NCBI GenBank assembly: GCA_910578855.1
Contig: CAJTRV010000018.1
Span: 1 to 27,611 of the forward strand
Reading direction: 5' to 3'
Source of the DNA: an uncultured Bacilli bacterium
GTDB taxonomy: Bacteria > Bacillota_I > Bacilli_A > RF39 > UBA660
Length of the DNA: 27,611 nt
Of this stretch, positions 14,611 to 21,443 are shown one piece after another; position 1 is the stretch's first letter, and every line of letters begins with the position of its first letter. The translations under genes were made by a program, and so were the position numbers. The notes under the pieces were generated by a model that was given only the letters and a program-made list of their open reading frames with translations, did no database searches and was not told the origin of the DNA.

Positions 14611-16407
14611 TTATCCTCTTATCTCATAATTTTGTAAAAAGGTATAAAGATTTTCGGCCGTTTTTTGCGGTAATATTTCCGCAAGCTCAGCAACCGATAA
14701 CGTCTTTAATTTTGTAATTGTATGATATTTTTTAAGCAACTCTTTCTTCCGTTTGTTACCAATTCCCTCAATGTTATCGAGAACACTTTCTAAAGACCCC
14801 TTACTTCTTATCTGTTTATGATAATGAATGGTAAAGTTGTGAACCTCATCTTGCATTCGCTCTAAATAGTAAAATAAATTACTCCGCTTATTAATTGGTA
14901 ATTCAACTACTGGATCAAAGGCTAGTAAGGCACTAGTCGCATGATGATCATCTTTTTTTAAACCGGCGACTGGAATCGTAAGGCCAAGGCTTGCAATTAC
15001 TTGGCGGGCAATCTTCATCTGCCCTAATCCTCCATCAACGATGATCAAATCTGGTCGCTCTAGATTGTCTTTTAAAATTCTAAAATAACGACGATAGATT
15101 ACTTCGCGCATGGTTCCATAGTCATCATTATGATCCAAGGTAATTTTAAATTTACGATAATCATTTTTACTAGGTAACCCATGTTTAAAGACAACCATTC
15201 CTGATACATTATAGGTACCAAATAAATTAGAATTATCAAATAATTCAATGCGATCTAAACGATCTAGTTGCAACAAGCTTCGTAACTCTTCATTCGCCCC
15301 ATAGGTTTTCTCTTCATCCTTTTTGATCATCTCAAATTTATTGGTCAGCGCAATCATCGCATTTTCGCATGCCATCTCAACCAATTTATGTTTAACACCT
15401 CGAAGTGGTTTTCGGACCGTAATTTTTAAGTAATCCGCGAGCAGGGTCGCATCAGCAAGCGCAGGAACCAAAATTTCCTTGGGTAGTAAGACTGATTTTT
15501 CATAAAACTTGGCAATATATCTGGTTACTTCTTCAAAAACTTCATCAACCAAAGGAAAGATATTCGAATGACGTTCGACAATTTTACCACCACGAATAAA
15601 AAATACTTGCATCGATAAATAACCTTTATCGACGTGATATCCAAAGATATCTCGGTCAACCGTATCGCCAATTTCCACTTTTTGTTTGGCTAAAGTAATG
15701 GTGATATAGTCTAGCAATTCTTTCAATTCCTGAGCCTTCTCAAAATTTAGTTTGCTACTTTCCACCATCATTTCTTCTCTAATCTTCGTCGTGATTAAAG
15801 AGTGATCCCCTTTTAGAAAGCGAATAATATCAGCTTCCATCTTCTTAATCTCATAAGCCTCAACTTGTTTGGTACAATATCCTAAGCACTGACCAATATG
15901 ATAATAAAGGCATGGTTTCTTATTGAAGGTCCGACACTTCCGAAGAGGATACATCCGATTTAAGAGATTCACTGTTTCCCGGGCCGCTGATACATTAGGA
16001 TAGGGACCATATAATCGGGCATGATTGGTTTTTTTGCGATTGATATTCCGAACAACAGCTAACCTAGGGACTGCCTCTTTGGTTAATTCAATATAAGGGT
16101 AACTTTTATCATCACGAAGTAAAATGTTATATTTCGGGTCATATTTTTTAATTAAATTTAATTCCAGAATCAACGATTCTGTTTCAGTTCCCACCACTAC
16201 GTATTCAAAGTCGGTGATTTCACTTACCAACCGGGCGGTTTTCCCAGTATGACTTCCCCGGAAATAAGAACTGAGACGATTGCGTAATTTTTTGGCTTTT
16301 CCGACATAAATAATAATACCATCACAGTTCTTCATTAGATAACACCCAGGCTCCTGGGGAACCAGTGATAACTTCTGTTTGATTTTTTGTTTTGTTTCCT
16401 CTGTCAT
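14611..16407 (-). CDS. uvrC: Excinuclease ABC subunit C (UvrC), 598 aa
   Basis: Makes both incisions in UvrABC nucleotide excision repair. The N-terminal GIY-YIG nuclease (GCYLM...IIYVGKAKKLRNR, residues 21-44) is followed by a cysteine cluster (CRTFNKKPC, then CLGYC, about 167-190) of the kind that binds an iron-sulfur cluster, the UVR helix (KLNFEKAQELKELLDY), the RNase H-like second nuclease domain (ELFDNSNLFGT, IIVDGG) and C-terminal helix-hairpin-helix repeats (LDNIEGIGNKRKKELL). Length is normal. GGTGGTGAT precedes the ATG. It heads the uvrC-mutL repair operon and faces away from yigZ. Confidence 0.98.
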   Translation of the reverse strand: MTEETKQKIKQKLSLVPQEPGCYLMKNCDGIIIYVGKAKKLRNRLSSYFRGSHTGKTARLVSEITDFEYVVVGTETESLILELNLIKKYDPKYNILLRDDKSYPYIELTKEAVPRLAVVRNINRKKTNHARLYGPYPNVSAARETVNLLNRMYPLRKCRTFNKKPCLYYHIGQCLGYCTKQVEAYEIKKMEADIIRFLKGDHSLITTKIREEMMVESSKLNFEKAQELKELLDYITITLAKQKVEIGDTVDRDIFGYHVDKGYLSMQVFFIRGGKIVERHSNIFPLVDEVFEEVTRYIAKFYEKSVLLPKEILVPALADATLLADYLKITVRKPLRGVKHKLVEMACENAMIALTNKFEMIKKDEEKTYGANEELRSLLQLDRLDRIELFDNSNLFGTYNVSGMVVFKHGLPSKNDYRKFKITLDHNDDYGTMREVIYRRYFRILKDNLERPDLIIVDGGLGQMKIARQVIASLGLTIPVAGLKKDDHHATSALLAFDPVVELPINKRSNLFYYLERMQDEVHNFTIHYHKQIRSKGSLESVLDNIEGIGNKRKKELLKKYHTITKLKTLSVAELAEILPQKTAENLYTFLQNYEIRG

Positions 16408-16432
16408 AAGAAATCACCACCATTTCTCTCCT

Positions 16433-16438
16433 ATTATA
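16433..16438 (-). promoter_or_regulatory. -10 box of uvrC-mutL
   Basis: A perfect TATAAT on the minus strand 26 bp before the uvrC ATG; no convincing -35 at 16-18 bp. No SOS box was recognised. Confidence 0.45.
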
Positions 16439-16487
16439 ACACGAATCAGGTATGTCATAAAGATATTTTTTATTATCATTATCGTGA

Positions 16488-16516
16488 TTGTCAAACAATC
16501 AATTTTACGTTATAAT
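16488..16516 (+). promoter_or_regulatory. Promoter of the YigZ-family gene
   Basis: -35 TTGTCA (16488-16493), 17-bp spacer and perfect -10 TATAAT (16511-16516); the start codon follows within 16 bp. Confidence 0.8.
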
Positions 16517-16531
16517 GACATTGGTGATTAG

Positions 16532-17143
16532 ATGAATAGTATTCGCAGTCAAGTAACCCAATCATTGATCATTCAAAAATCAGAGTTTATCGGGATCCTT
16601 GTTCCCTTACAATCCAAGCAAGAGATTGTAACAAAACTAGAACAGGTAAAACAACAATATCCCAACGCAACTCATTATTGCTATGCCTATATCTACGATC
16701 AAAAAAAGTATTGTAGTGATGATGGTGAACCGAGTGGAACTGCCGGAATGCCAATTCTAAATGTTCTAGAAAAACGATCACTTAATCATATTTTATGTAT
16801 CGTCGTTCGCTATTTCGGAGGAATTAAATTGGGAGCTGGTGGCTTAGTAAGGGCCTATACAAAAGCTAGTACTCAAGTACTGATGCAGGCAGAGTTGACT
16901 GAAATAAGAAAGGGATATCGTATTCAATGTACATTTCCCTATCTTCATACCAAACAAATCAATTATTTATTGAAAACAGCTACCATTGTTACCAAACAAT
17001 TTACCGAAGTTGTCACCTATCAATTTACCATCGATACCACGCAATGGGAACAAATTGCAGATGCTTTGAATCCCCTTTGTAACCAATGTCGTATCATCAA
17101 TGAACTATGGCTACCAATTTCCCAAAACAAAACAGAAAAGTAA
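16532..17143 (+). CDS. YigZ/IMPACT family protein, 203 aa
   Basis: Member of the UPF0029/IMPACT family (YvyE in Bacillus, YigZ in E. coli), related to eukaryotic IMPACT; the bacterial role is poorly defined. The conserved N-terminal domain shows HYCYAYIYD, the signature YCSDDGEPSGTAGMPIL and RYFGGIKLGAGGLVRAY, and a shorter DUF1949-like domain makes up the last ~65 residues. Length is typical. GGTGAT lies three bases before the ATG. It is a monocistronic plus-strand unit divergent from uvrC. Confidence 0.95.
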   Translation: MNSIRSQVTQSLIIQKSEFIGILVPLQSKQEIVTKLEQVKQQYPNATHYCYAYIYDQKKYCSDDGEPSGTAGMPILNVLEKRSLNHILCIVVRYFGGIKLGAGGLVRAYTKASTQVLMQAELTEIRKGYRIQCTFPYLHTKQINYLLKTATIVTKQFTEVVTYQFTIDTTQWEQIADALNPLCNQCRIINELWLPISQNKTEK

Positions 17144-17160
17144 CGCTTCTTTTCTGTTTT
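17129..17160. terminator. Bidirectional terminator (YigZ gene / 175-aa gene)
   Basis: A perfect 12-bp stem AAAACAGAAAAG (17129-17140) with CTTTTCTGTTTT (17149-17160) spans the YigZ stop; T-runs flank both sides, so it can serve the convergent minus-strand gene too. Confidence 0.85.
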
Positions 17161-17187
17161 ATTTTGTTGTTTCTTTACAATTACAAA

Positions 17188-17715
17188 TTATATTTTTAAA
17201 AGGAATTGTTTATTGGGTTTTGGTTTGTTTCCTTGAACCAAACAATCAAAGATATCAAAGCATTGTTTTATCTCATTGATTAAATGGGCATTATAGAAAT
17301 ACTTTCCAAATTGGAGATTTACTGACGTAAACGTCTGTTCAATATACTGTTCAAAATGATCTTTATTACGATAGTAAAGATCTAATAATCGTTCTTCTAA
17401 ATGGGAAAGATTCTCCTCCTGAATTTCTGAACAATTAAATAAATATAATACCATATTATAAAGGGGAATTCCGCTATTTTCATCATCATAGATAGCAACT
17501 TCAGGATCGAGTAATTCTTCAATTACAGTTGCCTCTAATTCGTAATTGGCAACTCCATCGATCACATCATATCCAACGATATTTTGTTCTACCATCCATT
17601 TTCTTGTCATCTGATTCAAACGATTTTTTTCATAAAATACAAGAACCGATTCCTGCCCCTCTATTTCCTCAATGTCGACAAATAAGTCATGTGCTTTAAT
17701 TTTACGTTCTTTCAC
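17188..17715 (-). CDS. Hypothetical protein, 175 aa
   Basis: Not recognised. A soluble, acidic protein with no signal peptide or membrane segment. The first ~90 residues look like alternating strands and helices (DLFVDIEEIEGQESVLVFYE, then VIDGVANYELEATVIEELL). The second half is mostly helical with many aromatic residues and two Cys near the end (QCFDIFDC). The start is a GTG seven bases after AAGGAA. It stands alone between the tsf terminator and the convergent YigZ gene. No conserved partner suggests a role. Confidence 0.78.
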   Translation of the reverse strand: MKERKIKAHDLFVDIEEIEGQESVLVFYEKNRLNQMTRKWMVEQNIVGYDVIDGVANYELEATVIEELLDPEVAIYDDENSGIPLYNMVLYLFNCSEIQEENLSHLEERLLDLYYRNKDHFEQYIEQTFTSVNLQFGKYFYNAHLINEIKQCFDIFDCLVQGNKPKPNKQFLLKI

Positions 17716-17763
17716 GTATTATTTCCTTCTTTCTTTTATTAATACAACACACAACATACTTCT

Positions 17764-17808
17764 AAAAGGATAAGAAAGAGATAACCCTGTTACCTCTACT
17801 TCTCCTTT
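17764..17808 (-). terminator. Terminator after rpsB-tsf
   Basis: A long imperfect hairpin on the minus strand: AAAGGAgAAGtAGAGgTAAC pairs with GTTAtCTCTttCTTaTCCTTTT across a 3-nt loop. Typical of strongly expressed ribosomal operons. Confidence 0.7.
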
Positions 17809-17811
17809 ATT

Positions 17812-18681
17812 TTACTTAATTTGATTCATTACTTCTTCAGCAAAGTTTTCTTCACGTTTTTCCATTCCTTCACCAACTTCGTAACGAATCATATTTACGA
17901 TTGTTCCACCGTTGTTCTTTACATAAGTTCCAACTGTGATATCTCCATCTTTAACAAATGGTTGTTCTTCTAAACAAATTTCTTTATAGAATTTATTAAT
18001 TCTTCCTTGAACCATCTTTTCAGCAATTTCAGCAGGTTTTCCCTCATTCATTGCTTGTTCTTTAAGAACTGTTTCTTCACGTTTTACATCTTCTGCTGGA
18101 ACTTGGTCACGACGAACACAAGTTGGGCGCATTGCTGCAGCATGCATAGCAACATCTTTGGCTACTTCTACGCTTGCTTGATCAACTAATGTTAAAACGG
18201 CAATCTTTCCACCCATATGAATGTAAGATCCAAAAGCTTCACTTTCTTTCTTAGTCAATTTTGTAAAGCGACGGAAACTTAATTTTTCACCAATGGTTGC
18301 TGTTTTACTAGCGATCATTTCTTCAACTGTTTTACCATTTACAGATAAAGCTAAAGCATCTTCCAACGTTTCAGGGTTACCTGCTAAAATAGCATCAAGA
18401 ACATTATTTACCAATTCTTTAAACTCATCATTTTTAGCAACAAAGTCAGTTTCTGAATTCATCTCTAAAATAACTGCATTGTTCCCTGAAATCTTAATTT
18501 CAGCTACTCCCTCAGCTGCGATTCGATCCGCTTTTTTAGCAGCTTTAGAAATTCCTTTTTCTCTTAACCAATCTACTGCTGCATCGATGTTTCCGTCATT
18601 GGCTTCTAACGCTTTTTTACAATCTAACATCCCGGCTCCAGTTTTTTCTCTTAACTCTTTTACTAAGCTAGCACTAATCAT
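17812..18681 (-). CDS. tsf: Elongation factor Ts, 289 aa
   Basis: Nucleotide exchange factor for EF-Tu. The N-terminal UBA-like module (SLVKELREKTGAGMLDCKKA) and the TDFVAKNDEF motif that contacts EF-Tu are both present, followed by the two core subdomains. Length is normal for Bacilli. AGAGGAGG precedes the ATG. It follows rpsB by 52 bp containing a small hairpin, the universal rpsB-tsf order. Confidence 0.98.
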   Translation of the reverse strand: MISASLVKELREKTGAGMLDCKKALEANDGNIDAAVDWLREKGISKAAKKADRIAAEGVAEIKISGNNAVILEMNSETDFVAKNDEFKELVNNVLDAILAGNPETLEDALALSVNGKTVEEMIASKTATIGEKLSFRRFTKLTKKESEAFGSYIHMGGKIAVLTLVDQASVEVAKDVAMHAAAMRPTCVRRDQVPAEDVKREETVLKEQAMNEGKPAEIAEKMVQGRINKFYKEICLEEQPFVKDGDITVGTYVKNNGGTIVNMIRYEVGEGMEKREENFAEEVMNQIK

Positions 18682-18705
18682 ATTTTCTCCTCCTCTAAAA
18701 TGAAA

Positions 18706-18723
18706 GATGACACATGGGTCATC
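18706..18723 (-). other. Hairpin between rpsB and tsf
   Basis: GATGAC and GTCATC form a 6-bp stem with a 6-nt loop in the intergenic region, followed by a broken T-tract (TTTCATTTT). It may be a weak attenuator or mRNA-stabilising hairpin that sets the S2:EF-Ts ratio. Confidence 0.45.
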
Positions 18724-18733
18724 TCATATTTTT

Positions 18734-19819
18734 TTATTTTAAAGCATCAATTAATTCTGCTTTTTTCATGGTTGAGTAACCTTTAATTTCCTTTGCTTTT
18801 GCCATATCACGTAACTCACTTACTGTTTTTTTGCTTAGATCTACCATTTCTACTACAGATGCTGGTTTCTCTTCAACAACTGGCGCTACTGATTTAGACT
18901 CAGCTTTTGGAGTTGTTGCTTCTTCTTGTTGTTTTGGTCGATTATTCTCAAATCTTCGGTTGTCACGATTAAACGGCTTTCTATCATTATTGTATGATCT
19001 TCGATCATTGTTATTAAAACGTTTGTTTCGATCAAAACGTCTTGGTTCTTTTTTGTGAACAGAGTCAACAGCTTTTTGCATAATTTCTGTTGCATCTCCC
19101 GCTTTTTTATCGTCTTCATTGACATAAACATTCATTTTTAATCCAGTTGCTTCACAAACAGCATTCGCCATCACACCAGTAATCAAACGAACAGCACGAA
19201 TCGCATCATCGTTTGCTGGAATCACGTAATCTACCATATCTGGATCACAGTTGGTATCAACAATTCCAAATACTGGGATCTTTAATTTTCGAGCTTCCCG
19301 AATAGCAATATCCTCTTTTGATGGATCAACGATAAACATTGCATCTGGTAATTTATTCATTTCACGAATACCACACAATAATTTATCTAATTTCGCATAT
19401 TCTTTTTTCAAACCAATTACTTCTTTTTTTGGTAATAAATCAAAAGTTCCATCTTTTTCCATGTTTTCAATTTGTTCTAAACGTTTTACACGACGACGAA
19501 TCGTTTTAAAGTTTGTCAAAGTTCCACCTAACCATCGTTCTGTTACATAGAAAGACTCACTACGAATTGCCTCTTCTTTAATCGCTTCTTGCGCTTGTTT
19601 TCTCGTTCCAACAAATAAAACTTTTCCACCCTTATCAACGATTTCCTTTAACGCAACATATGCTTCTTCAATTTTCTTTGCGGTTTTTTGTAAATCGATA
19701 ATATAAATTTCATCTCTTGACGTATAAATATACTCTTTCATTTTTGGGTTCCATCGTTTGGTTTGATGACCAAAATGAACCCCTGCTTCTAATAAATAAC
19801 TCATTGACACTACGGCCAT
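18734..19819 (-). CDS. rpsB: 30S ribosomal protein S2 with C-terminal Rho_N/SAP-like extension, 361 aa
   Basis: Residues 1 to about 235 are a standard S2 (YLLEAGVHFGHQTKRWNPKM, TERWLGGTLTNFKT, PVFGIVDTNCDPDMVDYVIP). S2 in Bacillus ends near residue 246. Here about 115 residues follow: a basic Arg/Asn/Phe-rich linker (about 258-297, with RFDRNKRFNNNDRR), an acidic Pro/Ala-rich spacer (298-325) and a compact C-terminal module (326-361, DLSKKTVSELRDMAKAKEIK and following) matching the Rho_N/SAP-like nucleic-acid-binding pattern. The frame is continuous, so this is a real extension. AGGAGG precedes ATG 19819. It heads the rpsB-tsf operon. The extension's role, perhaps extra RNA binding, is inferred. 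Confidence 0.95.
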   Translation of the reverse strand: MAVVSMSYLLEAGVHFGHQTKRWNPKMKEYIYTSRDEIYIIDLQKTAKKIEEAYVALKEIVDKGGKVLFVGTRKQAQEAIKEEAIRSESFYVTERWLGGTLTNFKTIRRRVKRLEQIENMEKDGTFDLLPKKEVIGLKKEYAKLDKLLCGIREMNKLPDAMFIVDPSKEDIAIREARKLKIPVFGIVDTNCDPDMVDYVIPANDDAIRAVRLITGVMANAVCEATGLKMNVYVNEDDKKAGDATEIMQKAVDSVHKKEPRRFDRNKRFNNNDRRSYNNDRKPFNRDNRRFENNRPKQQEEATTPKAESKSVAPVVEEKPASVVEMVDLSKKTVSELRDMAKAKEIKGYSTMKKAELIDALK

Positions 19820-19922
19820 ATTTTCATCCTCCTTTTGTTATTTCCTCTGTTACTTCTACTTTTTACACCACCAACTTTGGCACTCGGCATAAAAATCCAT
19901 AACATGTGTATTTGAAAAAGCC
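19820..19922 (-). promoter_or_regulatory. 5' leader of rpsB, possible autoregulatory structure
   Basis: About 103 nt lie between the inferred transcription start and the rpsB ATG. Distant segments CTTTTT plus TACAC and GTGTA plus AAAAAG can pair (with a 4-nt bulge) to enclose a GC-richer core containing TGCCGAGTGCC, unusual in this AT-rich genome. No known Firmicute S2 leader family was recognised. Confidence 0.35.
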
Positions 19923-19928
19923 ACTAAT

Positions 19929-19957
19929 AATATACCATAAATTATATGTGATGACAA
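19929..19957 (-). promoter_or_regulatory. Promoter of rpsB-tsf
   Basis: -35 TTGTCA (19952-19957), 17-bp spacer and -10 TATATT (19929-19934), minus strand. Upstream to 20050 nothing else is recognisable. Confidence 0.65.
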
Positions 19958-20049
19958 CAAAAAAATGTGAAAAAGGCGGATTTTCCCAGATTTATTGTTC
20001 CATCATCTAGCTAATCTATATGGCCTAATGGGACTTGACTCCCTATTTG

Positions 20050-20079
20050 AAAAAAAAGAATGAGATTCTCACTCTCTTA
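20050..20079 (-). terminator. Terminator after the 125-aa gene
   Basis: Minus-strand AAGAGAGTGAG pairs with CTCATTCTT (with G-T pairs) across a 3-nt loop, followed by eight Ts. Confidence 0.75.
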
Positions 20080-20084
20080 GTGTG

Positions 20085-20462
20085 TTAACAACGGACAATA
20101 TTTAACCTTTTTTGTGGAGCAATATCTTCTACTTGTTGATGGTCACGGTATACCTTAATTTCCGTTTCATCAGCATGAAAAGAAAATATGATGTCATGAT
20201 ATTGTTGATAGTCATGACGCTGTACGCTATAATAGCACGCCTCTTCCATCAATGCTTCCTCATCGATTTCTAATATCAAACTAATTTCTCCCATTCTCAT
20301 GTAAAAAATATTCTCTTTCTCAGCACGAATTAATTCACACTCTGTTTGCTCACCTTCGTTGGTGGCAATTAAATTCTGTTCTTTTGTAATTTGTCCATTT
20401 TCGTTTACTATATTATGAATTGTAAAATCTAACTGCGTTGGTATTGTTTTCATTTCTTCCAT
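20085..20462 (-). CDS. Hypothetical protein, 125 aa
   Basis: Not recognised with confidence. A soluble acidic protein dominated by alternating beta strands (LDFTIHNIV, ECELIRAEK, ISLILEIDEEA, DIIFSFHADE, EIKVYRD), compatible with a small beta-barrel such as DUF1934/YwiB, but I see no signature to prove it. ATG 20462 follows GGGAGG by 7 bases. It has its own terminator and lies just downstream of a terminator-like hairpin at 20503-20524. No operon partner. Confidence 0.75.
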   Translation of the reverse strand: MEEMKTIPTQLDFTIHNIVNENGQITKEQNLIATNEGEQTECELIRAEKENIFYMRMGEISLILEIDEEALMEEACYYSVQRHDYQQYHDIIFSFHADETEIKVYRDHQQVEDIAPQKRLNIVRC

Positions 20463-20502
20463 ATCTGTTCCTCCCTTGCTACAAATAATTTTATGCGGAA
20501 AG

Positions 20503-20524
20503 AAAAAAATAGTGACACTATTTT
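20503..20524 (-). terminator. Terminator-like hairpin in the rpsU/125-aa gap
   Basis: A near-palindromic AAAATAGTGTCACTATTTT on the minus strand, followed by Ts. It begins at the TAG stop of an open frame at 20518-20676, which suggests a transcribed unit ends here. Confidence 0.65.
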
Positions 20525-20676
20525 CCCCATTCGCTCAATTTCTCGCAAATGATTCGAGTAATTGAGCCTAAATACTTCTCTTTTACCTTCGGCGTATCTT
20601 TATCCCACCATAGGGTTACTTTCTCAATACTTCTTTTAAGTCTTGTAATAACGATCCTCGCGCGCTTTCCACTTGC
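20518..20676 (-). pseudogene. Possible small or frameshifted gene downstream of rpsU
   Basis: A 52-codon open frame without ATG, GTG or TTG near its beginning. Its second half (VTLWWDKDTPKVKEKYLGSI, then TRIICEKLSEWGK) looks like real protein and ends at a terminator hairpin. In another minus-strand frame the preceding part reads VESARGSLLQDLKEVLRK before a stop, so a one-base shift near 20615-20625 would join two protein-like halves into about 52 residues. It may be a decayed gene, a gene with a programmed shift or rare start, or chance. No family recognised. Confidence 0.3.
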
Positions 20677-20678
20677 CT

Positions 20679-20702
20679 AAAAAAAGGCCTATAAAAGCCT
20701 TC
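20679..20702 (-). terminator. Terminator after rpsU
   Basis: Minus-strand AAGGC (20697-20701) pairs with GCCTT and runs into seven Ts, directly after the rpsU stop. Confidence 0.75.
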
Positions 20703-20704
20703 TA

Positions 20705-20908
20705 CTAATTATAACGATTTTCCTTACGAGCTTTCTTGCGACTGTTTCTGATTGCTTCTTTTTTCGCTTTTCTTCTTCTTACTCCAGGTTTCATATAACC
20801 ATCAAGTCGGTCGCGTACTTGTTTTTGGAGGCCATCCTTAGCGTTTTTTTGTTTCAACGTACGTAGTGCACCATCAACGTTACCGTTTCTTACAACAACT
20901 GTAGCCAT
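20705..20908 (-). CDS. rpsU: 30S ribosomal protein S21, 67 aa
   Basis: Small basic subunit protein near the mRNA exit and anti-Shine-Dalgarno region. It begins MATVVVRNGNVDGALRTLKQ and has the usual basic tail with RRRKAKKEA and KKARKENRY; length fits the Firmicute S21 family, somewhat longer than the 57 aa of Bacillus. ATG 20908 follows GGGAGGG by 8 bases; an upstream in-frame start at 20971 would lie within the promoter. It is transcribed alone; yqeY, its usual Bacillus neighbour, is absent. Confidence 0.97.
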   Translation of the reverse strand: MATVVVRNGNVDGALRTLKQKNAKDGLQKQVRDRLDGYMKPGVRRRKAKKEAIRNSRKKARKENRYN

Positions 20909-20939
20909 TAGATAATCCCTCCCTTCTAAAACTAGGGAT

Positions 20940-20968
20940 ATTATAACATGGATACAGCCTGATTTCAA
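20940..20968 (-). promoter_or_regulatory. Promoter of rpsU
   Basis: -35 TTGAAA (20963-20968), 17-bp spacer and perfect -10 TATAAT (20940-20945), minus strand, located just after the end of the bacteriocin-like operon. Confidence 0.8.
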
Positions 20969-21028
20969 CAAAAAACACTATATATTTCAATAATTTTCAA
21001 AAAACAACTCTTTTTTTATTCATTTATG

Positions 21029-21142
21029 TCAACTAAAAAACATTTCATAAAAGTAATTGCCAACTTGGACCCCAACATAAAAAAGAAAAAGGAACATGAT
21101 AATAAACAATAATCCGGTGCTAATTTTTCTTAATATGGACAT
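21029..21142 (-). CDS. 37-aa membrane peptide, last gene of the bacteriocin-like operon
   Basis: A tiny gene. The peptide starts MSILRKISTG, has a hydrophobic segment of about 15 residues (LLFIIMFLFLFYVGV) and ends QVGNYFYEMFFS. One membrane span with a basic N-terminus predicts N-in topology. The ATG lies inside the last codons of the second double-glycine peptide gene (13-nt overlap), with GGAG ten bases before it. Its position suggests an immunity peptide or a further secreted or membrane-active peptide. It has no double-glycine leader. Function is inference from location only. Confidence 0.6.
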   Translation of the reverse strand: MSILRKISTGLLFIIMFLFLFYVGVQVGNYFYEMFFS

Positions 21143-21294
21143 GTCTTCTGATCTCCAAGACGACGAATTGCCGTTCCTAGACTTCTACCGATATCAAGAA
21201 CAATATCAACACCCTTGACAATTGCATTGATCATGGTAGCCGATAATGTGGCCCCTCCTGTTACTTGAAGTAATTCTTTTTCTGTCAGTTTCAT
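21130..21294 (-). CDS. Double-glycine bacteriocin-like precursor peptide B, 54 aa
   Basis: The leader MKLTEKELLQVTGG (14 residues) is a textbook double-glycine leader (ELxxVxGG type), recognised and cut after GG by C39-peptidase exporters. The predicted mature peptide has 40 residues, begins ATLSATMINA, is amphipathic and cationic toward its end (IGRSLGTAIRRLGDQ), has one GxxxG motif (GRSLG, mature 22-26) and a single Cys at 38, third from the end (CPY). The ATG overlaps the stop of peptide A (ATGA, 21291-21294), so the two are translationally coupled. A dedicated C39 exporter lies upstream in the same operon. These traits fit one half of a class IIb two-peptide bacteriocin; a peptide signal is the alternative. 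Confidence 0.88.
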   Translation of the reverse strand: MKLTEKELLQVTGGATLSATMINAIVKGVDIVLDIGRSLGTAIRRLGDQKTCPY

Positions 21295-21443
21295 TTATGA
21301 CACGCATATGGTCTAACAAACCCATCGATTACCCCAATCAGGAATACCACACCAGCAACAATAAGGCTACCAGTTGTAAATGATATCGCTCCACCTGTTA
21401 TGTTCTTTAATTCTATTGTCTCTATTTTACTGATAAAAACCAC
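21291..21443 (-). CDS. Double-glycine bacteriocin-like precursor peptide A, 47-50 aa
   Basis: The leader ends IETIELKNITGG, followed by a 32-residue hydrophobic mature peptide starting AISFTTGSLIVAG, with one GxxxG motif (GVIDG, mature 19-23) and a single Cys third from the end (CHK). The first standard start is GTG 21443, but it lies within the only ribosome-binding-like sequence (AAAGGGTGG). An ATC at 21434, five bases after that sequence, would give a 15-residue leader (MSKIETIELKNITGG), close to the 14 of peptide B. The gene overlaps the 3' end of the accessory gene by about 20 nt and its TGA overlaps the ATG of peptide B. Probable partner of peptide B. Confidence 0.82.
   Translation of the reverse strand: MVFISKIETIELKNITGGAISFTTGSLIVAGVVFLIGVIDGFVRPYACHK

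Noticed and set aside
18886..19131. 81-codon ORF inside rpsB in another frame
   Set aside because: It is the shadow of the Asn/Arg-rich linker of S2; low complexity and no ribosome-binding site.
19856..19900. A 14-codon minus-strand ORF in the rpsB leader (MDFYAECQSWWCKK)
   Set aside because: No Shine-Dalgarno, and it overlaps the segment that can form the leader structure; more likely RNA than a leader peptide.
20085..20462. Firm assignment of the 125-aa gene to DUF1934/YwiB
   Set aside because: Length and strand pattern would fit a lipocalin-like barrel, but no conserved signature is visible.
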